From contig VXAU01002231.1 of assembly GCA_013399695.1 (NCBI GenBank), forward strand, positions 900,316 to 964,315: a stretch of 64,000 bases of DNA. Direction: 5' to 3'. Position 1 is the stretch's first letter. Each line of letters opens with the position of its first letter. Source of the stretch: Formicarius rufipectus. Its lineage: Eukaryota > Chordata > Aves > Passeriformes > Formicariidae. A model generated the notes under the pieces. It was not told where the DNA came from, searched no databases, and saw nothing but the letters and a program-made list of their open reading frames with translations. Shown here in pieces: positions 37,270-48,648 of this stretch. The position numbers and the translations under genes were made by a program.

Positions 37270-38019
37270 CAAGTGGCTGTTTATTTGGTTATAAATCACT
37301 ACAGAGATAATTATTTATCTCCTGAAAGTATCTTTAAGAATATTCCCCAGGGACCATATGAAAAAAGCAATGCCTGACCTGCTTTTGTGCTATTATGAGT
37401 TACAACCTCTTTTCAGTTCTGTTGATAATACATATAGTATTTAACATCCTATATGGTATGTGACAGGATATTGACATACACTAGAATGAAACTCAGATAA
37501 AGAGCATTCTCATTAAATGAAATCTTTATTGTTGAAGAAGATGCTGCCTGAGAAACTAGAACTGCACTGTTGAGCAAGTTTTCCAAAGCAGGCATACAAG
37601 TTACTTACACAAAGTTTGGGCAACTAGAACCGCAGAAAATTAATCAAGTAGAGGATTAGTTAATTATTCATGTAAGTAAACAGCAGTTTCAGTTCACAAT
37701 TATCAGAACCTCTTTTAGAGTGTATATTTTTCTAAAACAAAATAGATACAAGCAAATTAACAACTAGATATCTACTGTTTTAATCTCATTTAGTGTAATC
37801 TAGCCAAACCAAAATCCACCTAGAATCTTCAGTCTATATCAGCTTCATTCCCCTTCATTATTTAAGGTGAAATAAAGTGTCTAACTAACTCTTGTAATAC
37901 AGAGACTGAGTGAAAAACACACTTAAGAAGTATTTAGTCAGTGCCAGTGATCTTCTGTGTCATTTGGGAGCTAAATTATAGGTTGCATTTCTATCACCAT
38001 GCATTGGGACTGATCCAGT

Positions 38020-38085
38020 ATAGGGGCTGGACGAAATAACCTCCAGAGCTCTTCTGCAACCTACTTATTTCACAACCCAGAGACA
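38020..38085 (+). repeat. CR1 LINE, extreme 3' end
   Basis: 'gctggacgaaataacctcc' then 'agagctcttctgcaacctac' and 'tatttcacaa' follows the CR1 terminal pattern (ttggactagatgacctcc-agaggtcccttccaacc-tattctgtga). The element is severely 5'-truncated and diverged. Confidence 0.6.
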
Positions 38086-40427
38086 AGAGTGAAAGGGTGC
38101 AGAAACACTTGTGATGAAAAGGAAAAATAAGTAGTTGAAACAAGCTACATTTCCCTTACTCTTTTCTTTCTCTTTAGACTGCACTAAATGTAATACTGTG
38201 TTAAAGCTTGTATAACCTAATTGAAAAATTGATTTTATACATGGAAAGAAATAATTTGGGAATTCTTCAATTAAAAAAAAATGTAATCAAGGAATCCCCA
38301 GATATGGAAAAGCTGAAGGTTAGAAAATTGCTAAAGAGTAGTATCATGTATACTTGTTGGTTACTTGTTGGTTTCTTCATCTCCCTAAGTATCTGCTCAT
38401 GGCCACTAAGATTAATCACCACACCCTTCAGTTTTAGGTATGACTCAGTAAGGGTTTTATTTTTTCTTATTTCATAATTTCTTATTGTTTTAGGGGTTTA
38501 TTATATGTATCATTAGGATTTTGTGTCTGATGATATTTATCGTCTCAACAAGTAATTCCTGACTTGGAGTCCGAATTTTGGCCTAAATGTGCCCTCCCTA
38601 AGGTTAGGTTTACTCTACAATAAAAGGGGAATTAAAATTAGCCTAACAATATCCCATCAATAATATACAGATGTACCAACAAGACTGAGGAAATGGGCTT
38701 TTCGGAGCAACTATAAGTTTAAGGCACATCCCTTGTGCTTATTACAGCACCACAGCCCAATCAGACTCATAAGGACCATCTGCAGAGCAAAACAAGTCCC
38801 CTCTAATAGCTGTAAGTAAGGTACAGTATGACAGTAAGTCTGCCTTATACTGCATACAACTTCTGAATGAACTCTGCACATTCACCTTAAGAGTTTGCTC
38901 CAGTCCCCCTGACTTGAACTGTAAAAGACCATTTCCAGTAATAGTGATACAACCTACTCCCTCTCCACCATTCTTACTCTGTAGGATGAATGTGTTTGGG
39001 AACTTACACTCATTCCACTCTGCTTCACCCAAGGACCAGATAATCAGATAAAGCCTTTTAACCTTTAATTTCATGAATTTTTTTAATATTCTTTGCTTTA
39101 TGTCTTTTCATGTAAGTACTCAGTGCATAAACCCATGAATGAAAAAATTTGAATTTTAAAAAGTGGATTTTAAATATTCTGGACTTGACATTAGAACAAC
39201 TACTATTACTATTTTTGCAACAAATACAAGGTTGTGGAAATCTCACATTAAAGGCAGACATTGTGTCAGTGGCTAGAGTGGATCAATGTCAGCAGTCCTC
39301 AGGTAGAGATTTTGATATGGCAACAAACATCCAGGTGCAATTGATGTTTTTCAAAAGAAAGTTACTTCTCTGAAACCCAAATGTGGTCAATGACAGCAGA
39401 GAATAAAGAATATGTGTTTACAGAAATATCTACAATCTGTTTTTCATTTTAATGTGGTATATTTCTTTTCTTTTCCAGATGACTTTTTTTTTTTTTTTTA
39501 ATAGAGAAATGGTTAATGTGAGTTTTAAAATTAGCATAAAAATCTGCAATCAGATTAACAACCTATATTTCAGGTTGAAGCTAAATGTAAATTTAAACAG
39601 CCAAACCATAAGCTTATTATTAAACACCATTTTAAAGGTAGTGGTTCCAATATAAGCTTCCATCCTTCCTCTTTTCTGACACCCAGCATTCACAACTGTC
39701 ATTCTTGACCTCTCTCTCCTACTTTGCTCCATTGGTTTCTTTCTTGGTTTTTAATGATCTTCCAAAATCTCTTTATAAAATTGATCAGGTGAGACCAGCT
39801 ATTCCTCAATCTGTGCTAAATTGGTCTCCCTTTATTTAGAATCACAGAACTCTGCTGCTCCTTTATGCAAGTTGTCTAGTATATGCACTGGCATATACTT
39901 TCTTTGAAAGATGCTTGTTTGATATTTAAAACCTGGATGACCTGACTCAGCTTGGCTGAATAAAATGTTAAAACTCCCTTAAGTTTATGGACAAAACACA
40001 AGTCAATGGGTATTTTAGACTGGATGATAAAGACAGAGTCTCACTGCAAGATTAGACAACACGTCTGATGTGCGCTTTTCTCATTTTTGCCACTGACTCA
40101 AAACATATGCCAGGGATGCATTAATTTACTCCATTTTTTTGTGACATGACCATAATTGGATATTCAGTGTAATGAGACATCTAAATGATTAAAAAAACCC
40201 TTGCATATATTGGTACTTCTATTTGTATAGATTTTTTTTTTCTTAAACTTGTCCTCTATTTCTTGGTCTCTTTATCTGTAACACCAAAATCAGATTACTC
40301 ACTCACTTACGTTAAGGTATTTTAAAATGATTTAAAGGTGCTTTGCCAGGACATTTTTATATTTATTATTGTTTCTCCATTCAAATGCAAACAGAGAAAA
40401 GCAGCATGCAGGTAATTGCAAGAATAT

Positions 40428-40550
40428 TATAGAATCATAGAGTATCTTGGGTTAGAAAGAAACTCAGAAGTCACCCAGTTCCAACTCTCCTGCTACGGAC
40501 AGGGACACCTTTCACTAGATTAGATTGCTCAGAAGTCATATGTCCACACG
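40428..40550 (-). repeat. CR1 LINE 3' end, minus orientation
   Basis: The plus strand reads 'atagaatcatagagtatctt', then 'gggttagaaagaaactcaga', 'cacccagttccaactctcct' and 'cagggacacctttcactaga', the reverse complement of a CR1 3' terminus. It is well preserved at the 3' end and truncated 5' after about 120 bases. Confidence 0.88.
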
Positions 40551-41075
40551 TGACAGTGAATAGGTATTCATTACAAATATAATATAATCCTAGTTTTCTG
40601 TCAGAGCAAAGGCATTCATTAACATGTAAATTTTGGAGTGTTTTTTTCTTACCTGCCACTTTGATCCTGGATTCAAACCTTCAGATTCCAGCTACCCAAA
40701 ATATCATGTCAAACTGTGACAAATCTGTCAATGATGAGTTAGTTGGACAGCTTGTGCTAGTCTACTTGATGACTTTTGTATTCTGCAGAAAAAATGAAAG
40801 ATGATGATTGTGAGGCAGTCTGTCTATACCTTTTGGGGTTTAGGAAAAGATATTCCAAAATATTTGACAGACAGGATAAAGGCATGATAATGGCTCCTAC
40901 ACACATCTGTGAGGTGAGGATAGTTTTAGTTAGACTAGGACAAAAGCCCCTATGTGTGAACTCTTAATTTCTGAGAGATTTCTCCCCTCTGGAAACACAA
41001 TAAATCAGCCTTTTTCTGCACTGTGCTTTGGGAAGAATTAGAATTGAAAAAATTGTAAAAGACACTTTTCTTATC
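40551..41075. other. Unique spacer
   Basis: No gene or repeat was recognised between the CR1 end and the LTR. Confidence 0.5.
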
Positions 41076-41764
41076 TGTGCAGGTTTAGACTTAAACTGGA
41101 AGGAGAAATGAATCCAACTCATAATGGGATTGCAAGTCAGAATTGCAATTCAATAAAATATCACAAAATACACTGATAAAGAAGGAAAAATTTGTTTGTG
41201 CCACAAAAAACAAATGTACAGCCCAGCACAGCATAGCACGAGCAGAATAGAGCTCACCAACCCCTGTGCTGAGCACCACGTGGCCCCCCTGAATTCAAAG
41301 TAAGAAGAAAGGAAGAAACCTGCTGATGAAAATGATGGTTGCAGTCTGGTGCCAGTCTCAGTCTGGTTGAGGTTCTGCTCCTCCTCTGGATCTGAAGAGA
41401 GATCCCAGTCCCAAAACCCCAAGCTTATACCCACTTGGGCTCTGGTGGGAATGCCCAGACCCTCCTCCAGGGTGGAGAGTTTCACAATGGATGATTTAAC
41501 CTGGGAGGTAAACAATGGCATATTTTTGGCATCCCTGATGGCCCATTAGCAGATATGACCCCTCAGGTGGGTGTGAAGGCAGAAAAACTTCCTTCTCTCA
41601 CAGAAGTTCCTAAACATCCATCTTGTATCCTGAGGGGTTGGGTGTGCCCTGGGCAGCTGCTGCAAATGGGCCATTGTAAGCAGTTCATGAGAAAAATTAC
41701 ATAGAGTGTTTAGAAAACACATCCACACAGTGACAAACTGACCCTGGTTACTAAAACCAGGACA
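41076..41764 (-). mobile_element. Solo LTR, minus orientation, 5-bp TSD
   Basis: 689 bp, flanked by the perfect direct repeat TTATC (41071-41075 and 41765-41769). On the minus strand it begins TGTCCTGG and ends TGCACA, with a TATAAGC promoter-like box near 41428-41434 (plus coordinates). It is related along its length to 25903-26643 but lacks about 50 bases present there (junction near 41578). A 5-bp duplication is usual for ERVL-type integration; class assignment rests on this and is tentative. The 123-codon minus-strand frame (41150-41521) is LTR sequence, not a retroviral gene. No internal region is present. Confidence 0.92.
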
Positions 41765-41769
41765 TTATC

Positions 41770-42899
41770 CTACTGTTTTCTCTTGTTTATGTACCATGGA
41801 TTTCATTCATAATTTTATTACATTTTCTCTTTGCTTGTGCTCATAGCAGGAGGGAGCTTGGCTAAGAAATATCAGAGCAGCTTTGAGCATATTATTCTTC
41901 AGTGGTAAGAGTAGGATTGTTTTCTGATGTAACATTCCAATATGTCTCTTTTGTGTGTGGTGCCTGTCACTGTAATATATGCAGATTTGAATCTGACTGC
42001 TATTTTTATATATATATGTATCCAGTCTAGCCATTTTTCCTTTTGTATTATCCAGTTCTCCACTCCTCTTCCATCCCCTATACAGGAGATAGGGAATGGC
42101 TTGTTGTGTCATTATATTTTTGTACAGAAATATTTTCCTATGAGTAAGGACCACTTTGTGCATCTCTCTACTAGGTTGCAACTGTTCCAAACATCAATTT
42201 TTAGTTTTCTGGCACTTGAAACTTTATATGTCTCAAATGAGAAGACTTCAATTGTTCCTCTTAAAAAACCTATTATGTAATTCTAATAAAACTGCTTGAC
42301 AGCATATTTTCCCTTCAACAGTCACTTAAATATTTTTTTTAACTAATTTTCATCAGACTCAATAGTTTTCTGATCTTTGGCTACTTATTTCTTTCAAATA
42401 ATTAAAAGCATTCCTTCCACCACTCTATTTACGATTTTACAGAAATGTATAACAGTACATATTGTAGTTGTACATTATTCTACTGCTCTGACAAAGTACC
42501 TGTAATCCTACAGTTTGTCAATTCAGGTTTCAAAGATTCATTACAATTAAAGGTTCATTAAAAAGATTCATTAGGGTATCAAAGATTCATTAAAAATGAG
42601 TTGGAGATAAAATAGAAACCATCTAAAGCACTTTAGGGAGACTACAATATGCAAGGGCATTGTCCAAGCTGAAGAAACCAGAGATTCTACATAAAAGTCA
42701 ATCTTTTGAACCAGACTACTCATGGGAGTAAATGTTGATATTTTCTGATGATTTTGACACAAGACAAATTATGTCTTATAATGCACTTAGTAATTAAGGC
42801 AAAGCCAAAGTAGGACAATACATTCCTTTCAAATTGCAATAAACTGAAAAACTCTCTTGTGTTCAAACTCTTTGTAATATACTATAATATTATATTATA
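41770..42899. other. Unique AT-rich spacer with short tandem repeat
   Basis: Overlapping opposite-strand frames of 127 (minus, 41807-42190) and 112 codons (plus, 41942-42280) have no motif and look like chance. A degenerate four-copy AAAGATTCATTA repeat lies at 42531-42592. Confidence 0.5.
42531..42592. repeat. Degenerate tandem repeat, about four copies of AAAGATTCATTA
   Basis: Copies lie near 42531-42543, 42549-42560, 42561-42573 and 42579-42592, with small changes and variable spacers. Confidence 0.85.
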
Positions 42900-43270
42900 N
42901 NNNNNNNNNNNNNNNNNNNNNNNNNNNNNNNNNNNNNNNNNNNNNNNNNNNNNNNNNNNNNNNNNNNNNNNNNNNNNNNNNNNNNNNNNNNNNNNNNNNN
43001 NNNNNNNNNNNNNNNNNNNNNNNNNNNNNNNNNNNNNNNNNNNNNNNNNNNNNNNNNNNNNNNNNNNNNNNNNNNNNNNNNNNNNNNNNNNNNNNNNNNN
43101 NNNNNNNNNNNNNNNNNNNNNNNNNNNNNNNNNNNNNNNNNNNNNNNNNNNNNNNNNNNNNNNNNNNNNNNNNNNNNNNNNNNNNNNNNNNNNNNNNNNN
43201 NNNNNNNNNNNNNNNNNNNNNNNNNNNNNNNNNNNNNNNNNNNNNNNNNNNNNNNNNNNNNNNNNNNNNN
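42900..43270. other. Assembly gap (371 N)
   Basis: The left edge is a TATTATA-type AT repeat and the right edge is A/C-rich (aaacaaacaaaaa), so the missing piece probably includes simple sequence. The frames of 128-153 codons over it are artefacts of N. Confidence 0.98.
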
Positions 43271-46200
43271 AAACAAACAAAAAAAAAAACAACAAAAAAC
43301 CAGCTCCTCCCAGCACTTAAAACTATGAAATATTTTTGATCACTTTGATCACAAAAAAAGAAGATGTAACAAAACAGAGTGTGGAAAAATATTTTTCTAA
43401 TTTTCTTTTACATTTCTACATACTGTGCCTAAAGTGTTTTCTTTTTCAAGCAGTCTTCATATAAAAAATATATGTCTTACAGATATGAAATGGAGACAAA
43501 ATTAATATAACGGTACACCTATATTAGTCTTTGTAGTGGGATTTTTAAAAACATTTATACTAAAGAACTTTTCAACCTCAACCCAACTAAATCAGACGAC
43601 ATGTTGAGGGGAATCAGCTTGAATACATTTTTGGAGTTCTGACCTTATCTTCTGCTTGAAGATGACTGCATGATGATTGCCAAGGCACTATGCAGTTCAG
43701 ATCCAACTCCTGCCTTCATGAACCATAGGAATACACTGTAGAAGTAGGAAAAATGTTTTCCTTATCATAAATGACTGAAAACACTATTATAAATTAAAAA
43801 GAGAAATTAGAGCAATAACATTCCATTGACTTTGCCTCCTCCTTCAGCTTTTCGAATGTACCTCCTGTGCAAGACTGCCAGCCTTGGGAATATCTTCCAC
43901 GCAGGCTGTTCTTCCGTTGTCTCAGCATTAGACTGACTGTAACATTACAGCTGGCAGAGCCCAGGACGGAAAGTCAATGGAGACTGAAACCTGCAATATC
44001 CATTGATGAGCTTTCAGGGTTGTTTTTTTTCACCTTGGACCTTGAAGCTTTGCCCAGATCTTTGTAAAACTCATCTGTTCTCATTCTATGGTTTGCTCCA
44101 TTGATCCTTCAGAATTTCACAAAGACAGTCAAACCAGCACTCTTCTCCATGTTACAAGCAGACCAGAGCCTCTCCTCTCAATAAACAGTAAAATCAATCT
44201 ACAGACCTATTTAGCAAAGTTTTGCATGTGGCCTTTAGTGCTCTATCTTTAATTTGTATAAGGACAATGTGGAGCCTTTTTCACTGTAAGCATTTACCAA
44301 AATGTTTACATTTGAGCAAATTCTGTGCCATTGGTATTAAAATGTTGCAAGCACTTGCAAAAATGTTTTTCATCCTTACTTTTATGACAGTTTTAGCACA
44401 TAACTTTGGCAGTATCATTTCAGAGAGACACCAGAGAGTTGAGCCTTGGGGCTATGTTTTCCCACTGATTCACTAGATTAAATTTATTATGTTTACAAAA
44501 TACATTATCATGTCCATAAAGATTTTTGTTAAAGAGAAATGAAAGAAGCTTTGTGTTAGCTAACATTGTATTTCTTTGCAATTTTAATTTAAAGCAACTG
44601 TAGCAATAAAGAGGGACTGTATTACTTTTTCAGTGTTTAAATACAAACTGGTGAATGTAGGTTGTGCATACCAGACATGGGCTGCTCCTGCATAAATTAA
44701 TAAAAACAAACTGAATTTTCATTCCCTCAACTTATGAATAGTGCCAGTCTTACAGTGGGATGTCTATACTATTATGTGCTTAAGAAAATACACAAATTAA
44801 AAGCCAGGCTATAGAGGTGCACATTTTTGAAAGTAATTTCAAAGTAACTGTATCATAAGGAATTAAGTTGTTGCCTTGTGTTTTTGAATTTTAGTTAATA
44901 CCACATTCCATTTTAAGTGATTGCCATCCAAGGCACAGTGAGGAAATGGCAATCAAATACTGAGTCCATACATCATGATTCCACTTTCCTGAAGACTGAA
45001 AAGCCACTAGCAAAACCAAAGGAACATTTTCAACATGAATTTTCCTTAAAGGGGTGAAATCTACATTCATTTGTATCAGGGTAAATTAAAAGCAACTCTT
45101 CTAGTGTCTAGGACTCATACTACTTAAAGTAAGACAATGTGTTTTTCTAATGCTCCTACACTAGAGCTCTGGTAATAGTCTTTTGTGTATTCAAAAGTTT
45201 TTGCCTTCCTATAATGTCATTCATCTTTAATGATTAGCGAAGAGATGTCTCTAAATATTGGAAAATAGAAAGGGGACCTGGAGATTCTGATGACTAAGAA
45301 AACTTGTGAAAGAATATACATTTCCCTTTCATCTGAAAGTGAAATTGTACATATCAGTTGTCAGATTGAAGATAGGAAAAATCACTTGCGAAGCATACAT
45401 GTCTAGGCAGGGACAGAGTTTTTTTCTGCATGATCATCACAAAATATGTCAAGCTGCACTCTGGACAATATTTCTATAGTTGCAAATTAATCCAATCTCT
45501 GCAGTCAAGCTATTTTGTGTGGTTTTCTTGGAGTAACCAAAAGTGAGACACTTGCTAAAATAATTTGCTTTTTCTAGGAGAATGTATCTCCAATGAGTCC
45601 TGGACTGTAACAGAAACCACCAAACAGTGCTTACTCACCCTGAAAATCATGCCCAAATTCTGAGCACTTTAGAATGAGCTCTTTAAAAAGAGCAGAATTA
45701 TATGTAATCTAAGGAGATAAATGCATGTGACAAAGAATGTAATCCTCAACTGAGCAGTTGCAGAAATATAATGAATGAACATCTTGGCTACAAACAATTA
45801 GAACTTCAGTAAACCACTACTGGAGGACTGATGGGGTATTAACAATGCCAGCTGTCATGAGCTAATCCACACTAAACTTTACATCCCCGCACTGCTATTA
45901 AATACAATAAAAGTGAGACACATGGTTTTTCATTTCTAGCCAAAAAACCCTATACTTATAAAACAAAACTCTATTATTAAAATGTTCTTAGATTTACTAA
46001 CTGGAAAACTGATAAATGGAAATTGTAATTTCCATGACTCTGTCCATTAAACTAAACAACATCCTGTTCTCCTCCTATGCAGTGTCAGTTTCCCACATCA
46101 GCTGTAATTTTTTGGTTGTGATAGGTGTTCAGTAACTCCAAACAACAACAAAAAAAATACTACTTATCACTGCAGCAATACCCAGCCTCCCACACACATA

Positions 46201-46559
46201 CTTTATATCTGCTCCTTACATGAATACCCAGAACTCAGCTTGTCCAAGGCCATATACAGTAATGCCATTTGAGTAAGTAATGTCACTTAGGAACATCAGG
46301 AACACAGTGCCCCATTCTGATTTACTTCTCCTCTGCCAGTGCTAAAAAGCAAATAACTAGGGATCACAATGAGACAGAAACTTTATGTTGCAGAGGCAGA
46401 TTTCCACTCTGGAAGTTACACTGTAGGTGTAGAGAAGGTTCAAATAGCAATTAAGCCGAAGAGTAATCAGAAACTTTATGTTGACTCTAAGTTGAGAGCA
46501 GAGATATGATGTCTTAGAAAAAGTACTAAGGGTACATTTTTTCTAATAAATTAATTGTG
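43271..46559. other. Unique spacer, one exon-like patch
   Basis: No gene was recognised. The GC-richer patch at 43848-44200 has a splice-acceptor-like start and a polyadenylation signal (AATAAA, 44180-44185) and is discussed as a candidate non-coding exon. The rest is AT-rich unique sequence. Confidence 0.5.
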
Positions 46560-46640
46560 GCTGTGAAAGACACTGAGGTGCTGGAGCTTGTCCAGAGAAG
46601 GACAGTGAAGCTGGTGATGGTTCTAGAGCTTTATGCATAA
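46560..46640 (+). repeat. CR1 LINE internal fragment
   Basis: 'gaggtgctggagcttgtcca' followed by 'gagaaggacagtgaagctgg' and 'tgatggttctagagc' is the CR1 block 'ggtgctggagcgggtccagagaagggcaac...'. Both ends are lost. Confidence 0.82.
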
Positions 46641-47602
46641 TATTATCCTCCACGAATAGACCAGTAACACTTGAGTTTTCTGTAAGTCTTGCCCAACTCT
46701 AACTTCTGAAAGGTTACCAGAAATAGTTTGCAAGATTGCTGTCTGACCTGAGCAACAAATAAGTCAGGGACCATACTGTCTGCTTTACAGTGCAGGTGAA
46801 ATGAGAAGAAACAATGGATAGAAATTGTAGTATATTTTTTACCTATAAATGTAACAATTTTTTCTAGATCAGATTTCTCCCAATTTTCCCAAGTCTCCCC
46901 TCTGTCCAGAGAGAATGTTTTTTATTTTCTTCTTACAGCTATGGCAATATTCAGTCATCCCCTCCAGGTCTTTTGCATGTTCCTTAACTCCTTTATGTTT
47001 CATTTAAATCTCAACCAAGTTCAAGAGGCTTGAAATTTTACTAAAAGCCTACTTAGAAACTCAAGAAAGACTTCTTTTGCCACTGACCTAGAAAAAAATT
47101 GCCTGTAATTATGTTCTGGCTGTGATACCTTGACTTAAAGAAGTTTTCAGAAGCAAGAGATATACAAGACATAAATAGAAAAAATTATTTTTTAGGACAG
47201 CATGATAAGGTATTATATGACTTATGTTTCATCTTACATTGGGAGCCAATAACAACAGGACATTTACCAGAACCATTCCTTAAATTTACGACATGTTTGA
47301 GGAATTTCCTACATGAAGTGTCAGAAATAGTACAAATATTGAAATAAAGGTAAATAACATGGTGTGGAAAAAATCCATTCTTAAATATTGACCAAGATAT
47401 TTGCATATTTATAGCAATCAGAGAACGCCCATATTTTATGTATACTTCCAGTGGAACTTTAATCCTACTGTAACATATGGAATCTTTGTCATTAGATTCA
47501 GGGAGCATCAAGATCTTTTTATGAAATACTTCTGTCTTATTAGTAGAAAACAATTTTACAAAATAGATTCTTGGGTATACAGTATTGTGTCAAGAATAGA
47601 CA

Positions 47603-47660
47603 AGTCATAGAATTGTAGAGCTGAATGTCGGAAGGAATCATTAAGTGCTGTATGTACTTC
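47603..47660 (-). repeat. Possible CR1 3' end, minus orientation
   Basis: 'gtcatagaattgtagagctg' and 'aatgtcggaaggaatcatta' resemble the reverse complement of a CR1 terminus (atcatagaat...gttggaagggacc). Short and diverged. Confidence 0.4.
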
Positions 47661-47774
47661 CAAAACCACATGCAAAATACATGATGCAGATCATTATGAA
47701 TCTATACAAGGACCCTATATATGAATCTTGAACGTATATTGTTCCTTCATATGGGAATGTAATAACTCAGAAAG

Positions 47775-47852
47775 AACATGGAAACACTCTCTTTGGAGTA
47801 TTCTAAAACACACCTGGACAAGTCCTTCAGCAGCTTAATCTAATTTTGATCT
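47775..47852 (+). repeat. CR1 LINE 3' fragment
   Basis: 'ggagtattctaaaacacacc' then 'tggacaagtccttcagcagc' and 'ttaatctaattttgat' matches the CR1 block 'agatattcaaaacccacctggacaagttcctg...'. The final terminus is missing. Confidence 0.6.
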
Positions 47853-48558
47853 TTTCTTCCTTAACTTTTAAAAATTCATCCCAGCAACATGATTTTTAGC
47901 CTAGGAGCACCAAAATAAAACCAAGACAGCTTGATGGAAGCATCCAAGTGTAGCTCCCCTTTCTTCTAAAAAAACTTAATCATTTTGAGATCTCATGTGA
48001 TAGATCTTCACAGATGCTGAGTAATTTGCTGATATATGGCCAGAGCAGAATCATGCTGTTCCTGAAGGCAAAAAAATATTCTTACAAGAGGAAACTGTAA
48101 ACATGATGTAAGAAAGTAAAATAATGTTGCTGGCTCATATTTCTAGAAAACATGCAACTAAATATTAACAAAAGCTTAAAAAAAGTACAGGAATTAGGGA
48201 AATTTTCACATAAGAATTTTTCTTTTGTCAGCTGGCTGAACTCCATGGGGAGAAGTGCATTTTGCCTAGGCTAAATTTTGCCCTTTGTCTTTAAAATAGT
48301 AAAGGGCCTGGCCCAGAACCAGGTAAAACTAGTGGGAGAATGAGTACTGCACTGAGGGGAGGGATCTTAAACAAGCGACCTCCAAGTGCTCTTATAGAAA
48401 TCTAGAAACTTCATCATTTAATAATATGCCTTTCAGCTCTTATCCCCTTTCTTTGCCTAGTTTGGGGTTGTGACAATCTTGACCCAGTGCCCGCCCAAAA
48501 TACAAGTATTCTTGTTCCTTGTGAATATTATTCAACTTCAAGGACTTCTGATTATGTT

Positions 48559-48648
48559 AAACAAAAAAACCCAAAACAAACAAACAACAACAACAACAAC
48601 AAAACCCAAAAAAAACCCCCAAAAAACAAAAAAAAACCACCAAAAAAC
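48559..48648. repeat. A/C-only tract with (AAC)n and C runs
   Basis: Ninety consecutive bases of only A and C, with an (CAA) core near 48585-48600 and a CCCCC run (48616-48620). The 64- and 74-codon frames across it are low complexity. Confidence 0.95.

Larger units (their letters stand above)
26644..40427. other. Long unique AT-rich stretch with simple-sequence tracts and a gap
   Basis: Nearly 14 kb in which I recognise no gene. It holds a possible MIR/L2 relic (28930-28995), T-rich sequence (29321-29355), a gap (32157-32170), a 19-bp-period duplication (35842-35874), the A/C-only tract (36485-36555), the T/G tract (37103-37269) and a short CR1 end (38020-38085). The longest frame is 110 codons on the minus strand (38742-39074), without motif. 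Confidence 0.5.

Noticed and set aside
37044..37377. Overlapping 63-99 codon frames rich in F, V, C, L or K, Q, T
   Set aside because: They are readings of the T/G simple-sequence tract in several phases.
38742..39074. 110-codon minus-strand frame
   Set aside because: No motif, splice context or family was recognised; length is compatible with chance.
41150..41521. 123-codon minus-strand frame
   Set aside because: It lies wholly inside the solo LTR 41076-41764.
41807..42280. Overlapping opposite-strand frames of 127 and 112 codons
   Set aside because: Both strands are open with no motif; no promoter or splice context.
42859..43320. Frames of 128-153 codons over the N gap
   Set aside because: They are translated Ns and carry no sequence information.
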